Below, in pieces: positions 9,391 to 17,893 of a stretch of DNA of 64,000 bases (the stretch's first letter is position 1; every line of letters starts with the position of its first letter). Origin of the DNA: Paracoccaceae bacterium (GTDB taxonomy: Bacteria > Pseudomonadota > Alphaproteobacteria > Rhodobacterales > Rhodobacteraceae); contig JACSRN010000080.1 of assembly GCA_014879735.1 (NCBI GenBank), forward strand, positions 1 through 64,000, read 5' to 3'. The position numbers and the translations under genes are program-made. The notes beneath the pieces were generated by a model, which did not search any database, had not been told where the DNA came from, and saw only the letters and a list, made by a program, of their open reading frames with translations.

Positions 9391-9951
9391 CTAGCCCGAA
9401 TGTTTCGGGTTGGCCCGGACCTGCGGCCCGCCATCGGCCACGACGATGCGCCGCATGCCCCTGGTCGGGATCTCGGCATAATCATTGCCCGCCTCGACAT
9501 CGAGCACCCAGACGAAGACCAGCGGCTCTTGCCCGGTGTTTACCGAGCGATGCGCCCAGCCCGGCGGGATGAAGGCGATGCTGCCCGGTGTCATCTCGAC
9601 CTCGCGGGTCTCGCCCGCGCGATTTTCCAGCAGCAGCACGCCCTGGCCGCGCTGGGTATAGTAGACCTCGCCCAGATCGGGGCGGACATGGTAGTGCCCG
9701 CGCGTCATGAAATACTCGCCGGCCACCTGCCCCGGATACATGGTGGTGGTGCCGAAAAACAGGTCGGACCCCGGCTTGCGATATTCCTGCACCTCATATG
9801 CGACGCCATCGCCGCGGGCCAGAAGCGCATCATAGGCGCCGGCGTCCTGATAGAGGCCGCGCAGATCGCTCAACTTCTTGACGTAATGCCCGGTCTGGGG
9901 GGCAACAGCGCCCGAAACACCGTCGATCCTGACAAAATCGGGTTCCAGCAT
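9391..9951 (-). CDS. Cupin-type glucose-6-phosphate isomerase (archaeal class)
   Basis: The 186-residue protein is a single-domain cupin like the archaeal phosphoglucose isomerases, close to their usual length of about 190. Metal ligands are visible as His86 and His88 (GHYHVR), Glu95 and His134 (WAHRSV). The family interconverts glucose 6-phosphate and fructose 6-phosphate and is unrelated to the classical Pgi. ATG 9951 has GGAG nine bases upstream and lies five bases past the permease stop. As last gene of the transporter operon it probably feeds the pathway product into central metabolism. A related cupin isomerase with another substrate is possible. Confidence 0.85.
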   Translation of the reverse strand: MLEPDFVRIDGVSGAVAPQTGHYVKKLSDLRGLYQDAGAYDALLARGDGVAYEVQEYRKPGSDLFFGTTTMYPGQVAGEYFMTRGHYHVRPDLGEVYYTQRGQGVLLLENRAGETREVEMTPGSIAFIPPGWAHRSVNTGQEPLVFVWVLDVEAGNDYAEIPTRGMRRIVVADGGPQVRANPKHSG

Positions 9952-9956
9952 GGTCT

Positions 9957-11012
9957 TCACTCCTTCGTTTCGGGCCGGGCCGCCGCCTTGTCGCGCCCAA
10001 GGCCCAGTGCGCGGATCATGGCCTGGATTGAATGACGGCCCGTCAGATGCGAGACGGCGATCACGATCAGGATGATCGCACCCCACATCGCTGTCACGAA
10101 GAACGGGTCGACCCCCAGAAGGTTCACCCCGCTGGAAATGGTCTGCAGGATCACCGCCGCCAGCACGATTCCCGACAACCGCCCGTCGCCGCCGAACGGG
10201 TTGATGCCACCCAGAAAGCAGGCCAGAACCGTGACAAGCACATAGCTTTCCGCATAGTTGGCTTTGACCGAATTGAACTGGCCCATCATGATGAAGCCGG
10301 TCAGCGCCGCCAGCAGGAACGACAGCGCATATTGCTTCATCAGCACCATGCGCGTGTCGATGTTGGAATATTCCGCAGCCCGCGGGTTTGCCCCCAGCAT
10401 GTAGAGCTTGAAACCGAAGGGCGAGCGGTTCAGCACGAAATGCAGGGCAAGGATCACAAGGACAAGGATCACGAAGGCATTGGGGATCGCCCAGAACAGG
10501 CTGCCGTTGCCGATCTCGACCACGAAGGGCGGAAAGCCGGACAGCGTGTAACCCCGCGTCATCACGATGGATAGCCCGTCCAGCAGCATCATCACGCCCA
10601 GCGTCGCCAGGATCGGCGGGATTTCCAGCCAGGCGATCAGGAACCCGGTCAGCAGCGCGATCACCATGCAGGCGGCAAGGCCCACCGCCATCGACAACAG
10701 GATCACCGGCAACCCGGCCGTAGCCGCCGCACCCCCGGTCAGCCAGTCCATGGTCAGCGCCGTCACGATGCCGGTAAAGTTCGCGGCGGCAACGATGGCC
10801 AGGTTGATGCCGCCGCTGAGCATCGAGACCATCATGCCAATCGAAAGCAGCGCCAGCACCGGCAACTGGTTGGCCAGGTTGACCAGGTTGTAGCTGGCGA
10901 GAAACCGCCCGGGCAGCAGCAGCGCCATCAGCACGACCATGGCGATCAGGATGAACAGCAGCGGCGCATCGGCCGACAGGCGCTGCAGGAAGGGTTTGTG
11001 TCCGGGCTTCAT
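9957..11012 (-). CDS. CUT2-type sugar ABC transporter permease (RbsC family)
   Basis: The 351-residue inner-membrane protein has about ten hydrophobic segments and the RbsC/BPD_transp_2 pattern (SGGINLAIVAAANFTGIV, ALTGFIMMGQFNSV, CFLGGINPFGGDGRLSG). It forms half of the channel with the adjacent second permease, as a heterodimer. Its start codon overlaps the stop of the upstream permease gene, indicating strict co-translation. The C-terminal tail is charged and cytoplasmic. Substrate is set by the binding protein at 13651-14649. Confidence 0.93.
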   Translation of the reverse strand: MKPGHKPFLQRLSADAPLLFILIAMVVLMALLLPGRFLASYNLVNLANQLPVLALLSIGMMVSMLSGGINLAIVAAANFTGIVTALTMDWLTGGAAATAGLPVILLSMAVGLAACMVIALLTGFLIAWLEIPPILATLGVMMLLDGLSIVMTRGYTLSGFPPFVVEIGNGSLFWAIPNAFVILVLVILALHFVLNRSPFGFKLYMLGANPRAAEYSNIDTRMVLMKQYALSFLLAALTGFIMMGQFNSVKANYAESYVLVTVLACFLGGINPFGGDGRLSGIVLAAVILQTISSGVNLLGVDPFFVTAMWGAIILIVIAVSHLTGRHSIQAMIRALGLGRDKAAARPETKE

Positions 11013-12022
11013 CAGGGCGCCTCTCCTTCCACCGCGACATTCACCTGGTTGCGGCGGGCGCGCAGTTGCTGCCAGGCATTGGCCGACATGCCGAGGATGA
11101 TCGCGATCCCGATGGTCACGTCATACCAGTAGGACGAGATGTTCAACAGGACGAGGCCGTTGCGCAGGATCGCGAACAGCAGCACGCCCAGCATGGTGCC
11201 GGTCACGGTTCCCTTGCCACCGAACAGGCTGGCGCCACCCAGAACCACGGCGGCGATCACCTCCAGCTCGACCCCGACGATGCTGTTCGGGATTGCCGAC
11301 AGTACCAGCGAGGCATGGGCGATCCCCGCGATCCCCGCCAGCGCACCCACGAAGGAAAAGACGAACAGCCGGACGGCAAAGGTGTTTACGCCGATCCGCA
11401 CGGCCGATACCTCATCGCCACCCATGGCAAAGATCGACCGGCCCAGCATGGTCCGTCGCAGGATGAACCAGCCGACGATCATCACCGCCAGCCACAGCAC
11501 CGGCAGCAGCGACAGGCCATAGACGGCGCCGTTCGCACCTTCGCGCGCAAACAGCAGCGTGCCACCGAAATCGTGAAACGGCCTGGGCACCTCGAACAGG
11601 ACGTCGCCGCGCGACAGCACGTAGAGCATGCCGAAATAGAGGTTGAAGGTCGCGATGGTGACGACGATGGTCGTCACCCGAAAGATCTGGATGATGATCC
11701 CGTTCAGCGCGCCCATGACGGCGCCAAGGACGATGGCGATGGCAAAGGCCAGGGCGATGTTGCCGCCGCCGATGGCAATCAGCGCCAGGACCGCCACATA
11801 TTGCGTAACCTGGGCAATGGCGGGGAAAGACACGTCGGGCGTGCCGCCCAGGATCAGCACGAACAGCACGCCGACCGCGAAGATCCCGTTGACCGAGGCG
11901 CTGCGAAGAACGCCGTAGAGGTTCTGCAATGTCAGGAAGTTGGGGTTCTGGCTGGTGATGAAGATGCAGATCAGCGCGATCAGCACCACAAGATAGAATT
12001 CGCTGCGCTGGAACAGTTTCAT
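11012..12022 (-). CDS. CUT2-type sugar ABC transporter permease (RbsC family), second subunit
   Basis: The 336-residue membrane protein starts MKLFQRSEFYLVVLIALICI and shows the family pattern (ILGGTPDVSFPAIAQVTQYV, GVELEVIAAVVLGGASLFGGKGTV). ATG 12022 was preferred over an upstream in-frame ATG at 12145, which would overlap the ATPase gene and add a non-membrane, Arg-rich extension. Its periplasmic loops differ from those of the partner permease, as is usual for heterodimeric CUT2 channels of the Lsr/Rha type. It lies 43 bases downstream of the ATPase gene in the same operon. Confidence 0.92.
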   Translation of the reverse strand: MKLFQRSEFYLVVLIALICIFITSQNPNFLTLQNLYGVLRSASVNGIFAVGVLFVLILGGTPDVSFPAIAQVTQYVAVLALIAIGGGNIALAFAIAIVLGAVMGALNGIIIQIFRVTTIVVTIATFNLYFGMLYVLSRGDVLFEVPRPFHDFGGTLLFAREGANGAVYGLSLLPVLWLAVMIVGWFILRRTMLGRSIFAMGGDEVSAVRIGVNTFAVRLFVFSFVGALAGIAGIAHASLVLSAIPNSIVGVELEVIAAVVLGGASLFGGKGTVTGTMLGVLLFAILRNGLVLLNISSYWYDVTIGIAIILGMSANAWQQLRARRNQVNVAVEGEAP

Positions 12023-12065
12023 CTTGTGCCTCGGCGGTTGCGGCCCTGGGGCGGACGATCCGGTC

Positions 12066-13556
12066 TCACGATGCGGCGACCATGCGGTGAAGTTCCTGCG
12101 CCGAGGTCTGGCGCGTCTCAAGCTCGCGCTGCACCCGACCGCCACGAACCAGAAGGATGCGGTTGGAATTGTTCACGATCTCGGGCGCCTCGTCCGAAAT
12201 CAGGATGACGCCCGCGCCTTCATGGGCCAGATTGTGGACGATTTCATAGATATAGGCCTTGGCCGCGATGTCGACGCCAACTGTCGGTCCGTTCAGGATC
12301 AGCACCTTGGGGCGGCGCGTCAGCCATTTGCCGATCACCACCCGCTGCTGGTTGCCACCCGACAGGCTGCGTACCGGGGCTGAAGGATCCGCCACCTTGA
12401 TCGACAGCGCGCCGATCCACTCTGCCACCATCGCGGCCTTGCGGTCCTCGTCGATCAGCACGCCGCGGCCGGTCAGGTCGTCGATCACGTTCGACACCAG
12501 GTTGTCGCCCACGGCTTTCTGCAGGAACAGCCCTTCGGTCAGACGGTTTTCCGGCACATAGGCAATTCCGGCCGCCACCGCTTCGCGCACGTTGCGGATG
12601 GGCTGCACCTTGCCGCCGATCCGGATCTCGCCGCTGTCGGCTGGCGAGAACCCGAACAGCGCCTTGGCGATTTCGGTCCGGCCAGAGCCCAGAAGCCCCG
12701 CGATCCCCAGGATTTCACCGGGATAAAGGTCGAAGGTGACATCGGCAAAGTTGTGCCGCTTGGTCAGGTTGCGCACGCTCAGGACCGGCGCCTGCGTCGG
12801 GTCGATCCGCGCCACGAAGGGCACCGGCACGACCTCGCGTCCCGTCATCAGTTCCACGATACGGTCGTAAGTCAGCTCCTCGCCGGTCAGCGATCCGACA
12901 TTGCGCCCGTCACGCAGGCAGGTGACGCGATCAGCGACGTCGATCACCTCGTCGATCTTGTGGGTGATGAAGATGATCGCGATGCCACGGTCCTTCATCT
13001 CGCGCACCAGCGCCAGAAGGTGCTCGATCTCGGTCCGGTTCAGCGAGGCGGTGGGTTCGTCCAGGATCAGAAGTCGCAGGTCGCTGGTAAAGGCGCGGCA
13101 GATGGCGACCATCTGCTGCAGGCCGACCGGAAGATCGCCGACGGTTGCATCGGGGTCGATCTTGGCGCCGATCCGGTCCATCGCTTCTTGCGCGATCTGC
13201 CGCATCTCGCCCCAGCGCACCAACCGCCGGCCCTCGCGAATGGTGCGCGCCATGGCGATGTTCTCGGCCACCGTCAGGTTCGGCATGAGCGAGAGGTCCT
13301 GGTAGATCACCTGGATGCCGTGGCGGATCATTTCGGCCGTGGTCGCATCGCGCACGTCCTGGCCTTCGACGCGGATCGTGCCGCTGTCCTGCGGCTGGAC
13401 ACCCGAGACGATCTTGATCAGCGTCGACTTGCCCGAGCCGTTTTCGCCCATCAGGCAAAGAATCTCGCCGGAGTTCACCGTCAGGTCCACATCGACCAGC
13501 GCATGCACGCCGGCAAAGGACTTGCTGATGCCGTCAAGTTGCAGAAAGGGCTGCAT
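12066..13556 (-). CDS. CUT2-type sugar ABC transporter ATPase (RbsA/MglA family)
   Basis: The 496-residue protein has two fused nucleotide-binding domains. The first has a full Walker A (GENGSGKST, 37-45), Walker B LLILDEPTA, and a degenerate signature (PVGLQQ). The second has the lysine-less loop LLGSGRTE typical of RbsA C-terminal domains and an intact LSGGNQQ. It powers import through the two permeases. ATG 13556 (MQPFLQLDG) was chosen because GGAGAG precedes it; an upstream ATG at 13589 would run into the terminator-like hairpins separating this gene from the binding-protein gene. Confidence 0.95.
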   Translation of the reverse strand: MQPFLQLDGISKSFAGVHALVDVDLTVNSGEILCLMGENGSGKSTLIKIVSGVQPQDSGTIRVEGQDVRDATTAEMIRHGIQVIYQDLSLMPNLTVAENIAMARTIREGRRLVRWGEMRQIAQEAMDRIGAKIDPDATVGDLPVGLQQMVAICRAFTSDLRLLILDEPTASLNRTEIEHLLALVREMKDRGIAIIFITHKIDEVIDVADRVTCLRDGRNVGSLTGEELTYDRIVELMTGREVVPVPFVARIDPTQAPVLSVRNLTKRHNFADVTFDLYPGEILGIAGLLGSGRTEIAKALFGFSPADSGEIRIGGKVQPIRNVREAVAAGIAYVPENRLTEGLFLQKAVGDNLVSNVIDDLTGRGVLIDEDRKAAMVAEWIGALSIKVADPSAPVRSLSGGNQQRVVIGKWLTRRPKVLILNGPTVGVDIAAKAYIYEIVHNLAHEGAGVILISDEAPEIVNNSNRILLVRGGRVQRELETRQTSAQELHRMVAAS

Positions 13557-13579
13557 GGCCGGCCTCTCCGGAATAAAAT

Positions 13580-13641
13580 GCGGCCGCACCCGGAAGAAGG
13601 GTGCGGTCGCCAGTGGTCCGGCAGCGGGGAACTGCTGCCGG
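13580..13641 (-). terminator. Tandem hairpins with U-rich tail between binding-protein and ATPase genes
   Basis: On the minus strand two strong stems follow the binding-protein stop. The first is an 8-bp perfect stem (13634-13641 with 13618-13625). The second is a 12-bp stem with one G-U pair (13599-13610 with 13580-13591, loop of seven) followed by ATTTTATT. The second fits a Rho-independent, probably leaky, terminator. Such elements commonly let the binding protein be made in excess of the membrane subunits. Confidence 0.7.
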
Positions 13642-13650
13642 GGGAGAGCG

Positions 13651-14649
13651 TCAGAACGTCTCGTTCTCGTCCAGGTTCGCCTTGGTCACGATCAGCGGGC
13701 GGTTGTAGATGATGGTATTGCCCTCGACCGACAGCGGCTTGCCGAGACCGGGGATATCAAGGTCGGTCGACAACAGGCCGGTATTGCCCTGCAGAAGCTG
13801 CTGGCCCAGGTAGACCAGCGCATAGGCTGCTTCGCCCGGATCCCACAGCACGACGGCGCTGAGCGAATCGTCGCGGATGTACTGCGCCGCCTGTTTCGGG
13901 CTGGTGGTGCCGATGACGGCAACCTTGCCGATCAGGCCGCGCTCCTTCACCGCCTGCGCGGCGCCGGGGGCACCTTGGCTGCCGAAGGCCAGCACGCCCT
14001 TCAGGTCGGGATTGGCGGTCAGCACGTCAAGCGAGGTCTGGCGCGCCAGGCTCTGGTCTTCCGAGACGGGGAAGCGCTCGGCCACCACCTCGACCCCCGG
14101 ATAGGCCTCAGCCGCCCGCGCCAGCGCGGCATCGGCCCAGATGTTGTGGGCTGGCACCGTCAGCGAACCGACATAGACGACGATCTTGCCGCTGTCGGTC
14201 CCCATCTGCTCGACCAGCGTGTCCATGGCCGTTGCGCCGAATGCCACGTTGTCGATCATCTCGATGTCGATGTCGGCGCCTTCCTGTGCGGGCGATTCAT
14301 GGGTGAGGACAACGATGCCCTGCTCCTTCGCCCGCTTGAACGACGGGACCAGCGTGGCGGCGTTGTTCGGCACCACGATCAGGGCATTGACGCCCTGGCT
14401 GATCGCATCTTCGACCAGGCGGACCTGCAGCGCCTCGTCGGCACTGGCGGGGGCCTGCTGGCCCACATCGACGCCGAATTCCTCGCCCGCACGGTTCAGG
14501 CCGACCTCGAACTGGTTGAACCAGGGGGCGCGAACCTTGGGGATCGAGACCATCGACAGCCGGTCCTGCGCCAGCGCGGGACGCCAGCCGCCTGCCAGCG
14601 CCAAAGCGCTGACCGAGGCGGCGAGTGAAAAGAATTGACGTCTCTTCAT
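13651..14649 (-). CDS. Periplasmic sugar-binding protein of CUT2 ABC transporter
   Basis: The 332-residue precursor starts with a twin-arginine-type signal (KRRQFFSLAA) and a cleavage region near PALA-QD, so the mature protein is periplasmic. The fold is the periplasmic-binding-protein I / peripla_BP_4 type (VSIPKVRAPWFNQF, DAISQGVNALIVVPNN, GVLAFGSQGAPGAAQAV). Overall it resembles rhamnose- and AI-2-type binders (RhaS, LsrB) more than RbsB, judged by eye. AGGGAG precedes ATG 14649. It follows the ketose 3-epimerase gene by 64 bases, and terminator-like hairpins follow it. The ligand is unknown. Confidence 0.9.
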   Translation of the reverse strand: MKRRQFFSLAASVSALALAGGWRPALAQDRLSMVSIPKVRAPWFNQFEVGLNRAGEEFGVDVGQQAPASADEALQVRLVEDAISQGVNALIVVPNNAATLVPSFKRAKEQGIVVLTHESPAQEGADIDIEMIDNVAFGATAMDTLVEQMGTDSGKIVVYVGSLTVPAHNIWADAALARAAEAYPGVEVVAERFPVSEDQSLARQTSLDVLTANPDLKGVLAFGSQGAPGAAQAVKERGLIGKVAVIGTTSPKQAAQYIRDDSLSAVVLWDPGEAAYALVYLGQQLLQGNTGLLSTDLDIPGLGKPLSVEGNTIIYNRPLIVTKANLDENETF

Positions 14650-14713
14650 CGTGTTGTCTCCCTCTACAAAGCTGAATGAATCTGCTTGCCTGCCCGCCGG
14701 CCACCGCCGGATG

Positions 14714-15598
14714 TCAGACCTTCGCCAGAAGCGCCATGGTGCTGCGCGCATCGTCCATTTCGCGGCGCATCGCCGCAATCGCGCCAGCGGCGATCGCGTC
14801 GCTGTCCTGCCAGAGATCGCGCCAGATCCCCGCCATGCCGCCCAGCACGTCATCGGCAACCGAAGACGAGAAGGCCTCGAACCCGACGGGGCGGTCATAG
14901 CCGATCTCGGCCAGCGCCCGGAACAGCGGCTGCAGATGCATGGTGCCGGTCCCGAGAATGCCGCGATGATTTTCGTTGACGTGGAAATAGCCCAGCCGGT
15001 CGCCGCACAGCCGGATCGCTGCCGGCCCGTCGGTTTCCTCGATGTTCATGTGGAAGGTGTCGAGATGGACAATCAGATTGTCGAGCCCGACATCGTCGAG
15101 ATAGCGCATCACCTGCTGGCCGGTGTTCAGAAGATTGGTCTCGTAGCGGTTCACCGCCTCGATGCCGATGGTGATGCCGGACCGGGCCGCCTCCTGCGCC
15201 AGTTCCCGGATCACGCCCACCGAATTCGCCCTGCCGCGCGTGGTGGCCGGCCGGGTGTATTTCGTCAGCGCGGAATAGATCACGCCACCCAGGTAATTGC
15301 CGCCGATGGCGCGCGTCGCCGCCAGCGCCTTGTGCAGGATTTCCGACCCGTGGCGGACCGCTGCGGGATCTTCGCTGGAAATGTCGCCGGCCAGCGACAG
15401 GCCAAGGCTGATCGCACCGCGGATGCCGGCACGGTCCAGAAGTGCCCGCGTTGCCGCAACATCGATACGATCAGGGTCGAGCAGCGGGATTTCCAGGATG
15501 TCGTAGCCCAGCGCCGCGGCAGAGGTGATTGCCCGCTCGGCCTCGGCATTGCTCCATCCCGCAACCCAGACCATCGCATGAATGGCATATTCCGTCAT
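14714..15598 (-). CDS. D-tagatose/D-psicose 3-epimerase family ketose epimerase
   Basis: The 294-residue TIM barrel carries Glu147 (GIEAVNRYE), Asp180 (HLDTFHMN), His206 and Glu209 (FHVNENHRG) and Glu241 (GFEAFSS). The spacing of Glu147, Asp180, His206 and Glu241 is 33, 26 and 35 residues, the same as the metal ligands of characterised D-tagatose and D-psicose 3-epimerases. The enzyme therefore probably epimerises a free ketose at C3 with Mn or Co. It is the first gene of the minus-strand transporter operon, starting at the divergent regulatory region. Natural substrate could be psicose, tagatose, ribulose or a rare ketose; the family is promiscuous. Confidence 0.9.
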   Translation of the reverse strand: MTEYAIHAMVWVAGWSNAEAERAITSAAALGYDILEIPLLDPDRIDVAATRALLDRAGIRGAISLGLSLAGDISSEDPAAVRHGSEILHKALAATRAIGGNYLGGVIYSALTKYTRPATTRGRANSVGVIRELAQEAARSGITIGIEAVNRYETNLLNTGQQVMRYLDDVGLDNLIVHLDTFHMNIEETDGPAAIRLCGDRLGYFHVNENHRGILGTGTMHLQPLFRALAEIGYDRPVGFEAFSSSVADDVLGGMAGIWRDLWQDSDAIAAGAIAAMRREMDDARSTMALLAKV

Positions 15599-15646
15599 CG
15601 CCCACCCCCGGCCATCGGTCCGATCATTCGCAGGTTCGACAATAAT

Positions 15647-15737
15647 TTCTTTTAGTAAGAAATCCAGACGAAAAAACTGGTGCACTGGAATTTCTTGAAC
15701 CATCTTCCGACAGCCCGACGCGATCGCGTTATTTCTT
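15647..15737. promoter_or_regulatory. Candidate ROK operator cluster in divergent promoter region
   Basis: A perfect inverted repeat, ATTTCTT (15647-15653) and AAGAAAT (15659-15665) with spacer TTAGT, sits between the epimerase operon and the SIS-ROK genes. The same heptamer recurs at 15692-15698 and 15731-15737 in direct orientation. AT-rich palindromes of this kind are typical targets of ROK repressors such as NagC or XylR, and a ROK gene lies just downstream. The regulator assignment is inference. Confidence 0.6.
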
Positions 15738-15806
15738 GCAGCAGGCAACAAATAGTGCTGGTGTCGGCGCAAAGTGAGGCGCGACCTGGCGGAGAAAGGC
15801 ATCAGA

Positions 15807-16358
15807 ATGGACAGCTATCAGACGGCACTGGGCGAACTTGGCGGCGTTTTCGCGCGGCTGGACGATTCGCAGGTGGATGCGCTTGTCGAACGCCTGGCCG
15901 GAGCGCGGCGGATCGTGGTGTTCGGCGGCGGGCGCGAGCGGCTGCAGATCATGGGCTTCGCGATGCGGATGTTCCACATGGGCATGGGCGCTGCGGTCGA
16001 GGGCGACATGACGACCCCGGCCGTCGGACCGGGCGATGTCTTCCTTGTGACCTGCGGTCCGGGCTGGATCTCGACCGCCGAGGCGCTGATGCAGGTTGCA
16101 AAGGATGCCGGCGCCGACGTCCTCTTCATCACCGCACAGCCGAAGGGTCGCTGCGCCGCACTGGCTGATTTCATCCTGCATCTGCCGGCCCAGACCATGG
16201 CCGACGATCAGGGGGTGGCCGCGACCTCGGTCCTGCCGATGGGGTCGCTCTACGAGGGCGCGCTGTTCGTCCTGTTCGAGGTGATGGTGCTGAAGCTGAA
16301 AAAGCGGCTTGGCGTCACCGCAGAGGCGATGCGGGCCAACCACACCAACCTGGAATGA
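15807..16358 (+). CDS. SIS-domain isomerase, 6-phospho-3-hexuloisomerase-like, altered substrate loop
   Basis: The 183-residue protein matches the 6-phospho-3-hexuloisomerase (HxlB/PHI) branch of SIS proteins: GFAMRMFHMGMGAAVEGD, the signature TTPAVGPGD at 69-77, and a C-terminal MRANHTNLE. Canonical PHI has GRGRSG and SGSGET loops that bind the sugar phosphate; here they read GGGRERL (40-46) and CGPGWIS (83-89), so Ser/Thr phosphate contacts are lost. No hexulose-phosphate synthase lies nearby, so a role in formaldehyde fixation is unlikely. It may isomerise a keto-sugar made by this pathway. ATG 15807 is preferred for its position after GGAGAAAGGC. Confidence 0.8.
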   Translation: MDSYQTALGELGGVFARLDDSQVDALVERLAGARRIVVFGGGRERLQIMGFAMRMFHMGMGAAVEGDMTTPAVGPGDVFLVTCGPGWISTAEALMQVAKDAGADVLFITAQPKGRCAALADFILHLPAQTMADDQGVAATSVLPMGSLYEGALFVLFEVMVLKLKKRLGVTAEAMRANHTNLE

Positions 16359-16507
16359 TGCGGGGCAGCGCGGCATGAGCTGCAAGGCAGAATCGGCGCG
16401 GCGCGGATTTCCATTGTCTTTGGTCGCGCCGTCGTCCAGCATCCGGCTTGTCCGCGCATCGCCGGCGCATCTCGCGCTCTGCCGCCCGGCTGGCAATGGA
16501 CGGGGCG

Positions 16508-17818
16508 ATGGCTGATCAGACGCTGGCGAAACTTGTCAACGAGCGCAACATCCTGACCGTCCTGCTGCGTCAGCCGGCCACCCGGGCCGAACTGTCGCGC
16601 ATGCTGGAACTGACGCCGCCGTCGATCAGCCGCCTGACGGCGGACATGATGCAGCGCGGGCTGCTGTGCAGCACGACCAGCGGCCGCGACAGATCGGGCG
16701 AGCGCGAGTTGGGCCGGCCCGGCACCGCATTGGCGATCAATCCCGAGGCCGCCTATTTCCTCGGGATCGAGATCGGCGTGAAGGTGCTGCGCTTTGCCGT
16801 CATCAACCTCGCCGCGCAGATGGCCTGCTCGATCGAGCAGACCTTGCCGCATCCCGTGGCCCCCGAAGCCGTGGCGCGGACAATCGGCAGGCAGGTGGAG
16901 GTGCTCTGCGCCGACCGCCGGTTCCGCAATCGCCTGCTGGGCGCGACCGTGACGGTTCCTGGCCTGGTGCAGTTGACGGGGCATGTGGTGAACCTGCCCA
17001 TCGTCGGATGGAAGGACCTGGATCTGCACAGCATTCTGGCAGAGGTCCTGCCGATGCCCTTCACCATCGAGAACAGCGCGAATGCCGCAGCCTTTGGCGC
17101 GGCCTATGGCCATCCTGAAACGGCCGGGCGCAGCACATTGTATCTCAAGGTCGGCACAGGCTGCGGCGGGGCCGCCATTCTGGACGGCCGTCTGTTCCGC
17201 GGCGCCCACGGTACGGGGATGGAGGTGGGCCATATCCGCATTGCCAGCGATGGTCCGCCCTGCAGTTGCGGCCAGCGTGGCTGTCTTGAGACCTTCGTGA
17301 ACCTCGCGGCGCTGGCCGATCAATGCCGGGGATTCGACTGGGCGCAGGACATCGACACCGCGGACCTGCCGGCACGGGTTGCCCAGCGGGTTGTCGCGGG
17401 CGAACCGGATGCGATGGCGATTGCCGGGAACCTGGCGCGGGATCTGTCGCTTGGCCTTGTTTCGCTGGTCAATCTCTTCAATCCCGAGACGATCATCTTC
17501 GGCGGCGGCATGCTGCCGCTGATCGCAACGATTCTGCCCGATCTTGCCGTGCGGCTGGCGGCGCAGATCATTCCCGGCACCGGCCTGCCCGATTGCCTGC
17601 TGTCGCCGCTCGGAACCGAGGAATGCACCATCGGCGCCGCACGCATCGCCCATCACCGCCAGCTTGACGTGGCTCACCCCGAGCTTTCCATCGACCTGCG
17701 CCTTGGATTGCCGGCCGAGCGGGTCGCGGCGCAGCCGCCGGACAGCGGCGGCGGGCTTGCCCGCTACCCGACCGGGGGACCGCTTGGCCGGCAACCCAAG
17801 GCGCACCGCAGGGCATGA
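16508..17818 (+). CDS. ROK-family transcriptional repressor
   Basis: The 436-residue protein has an N-terminal winged helix (about 5-55: NILTVLLRQPATRAELSRML, SISRLTADMMQRGLL) and a C-terminal ROK domain. The zinc-site motif is present as His242 (EVGHIRI) and CSCGQRGC (252-259). In ROK kinases the catalytic Asp lies in ENDAN; here it is ENSAN with Ser190, so sugar phosphorylation is not expected and the protein should be a pure regulator. Starts at 16496 or 16448 are also possible. It most likely controls the surrounding sugar genes and senses a pathway sugar. The C-terminal 60 residues beyond the ROK fold are Gly/Arg/Pro-rich. Confidence 0.9.
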   Translation: MADQTLAKLVNERNILTVLLRQPATRAELSRMLELTPPSISRLTADMMQRGLLCSTTSGRDRSGERELGRPGTALAINPEAAYFLGIEIGVKVLRFAVINLAAQMACSIEQTLPHPVAPEAVARTIGRQVEVLCADRRFRNRLLGATVTVPGLVQLTGHVVNLPIVGWKDLDLHSILAEVLPMPFTIENSANAAAFGAAYGHPETAGRSTLYLKVGTGCGGAAILDGRLFRGAHGTGMEVGHIRIASDGPPCSCGQRGCLETFVNLAALADQCRGFDWAQDIDTADLPARVAQRVVAGEPDAMAIAGNLARDLSLGLVSLVNLFNPETIIFGGGMLPLIATILPDLAVRLAAQIIPGTGLPDCLLSPLGTEECTIGAARIAHHRQLDVAHPELSIDLRLGLPAERVAAQPPDSGGGLARYPTGGPLGRQPKAHRRA

Positions 17819-17893
17819 ACCCGCCATCCGCATTGCCCGACAAACCGGCGACACGGATGGTAAAATTCGCACGCGACGGTCGGATGCCTGCCG

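Noticed and set aside
15807-16358. Ribulose monophosphate formaldehyde pathway
   Set aside because: Only a divergent PHI-like protein is present, with altered loops and no hexulose-phosphate synthase nearby.
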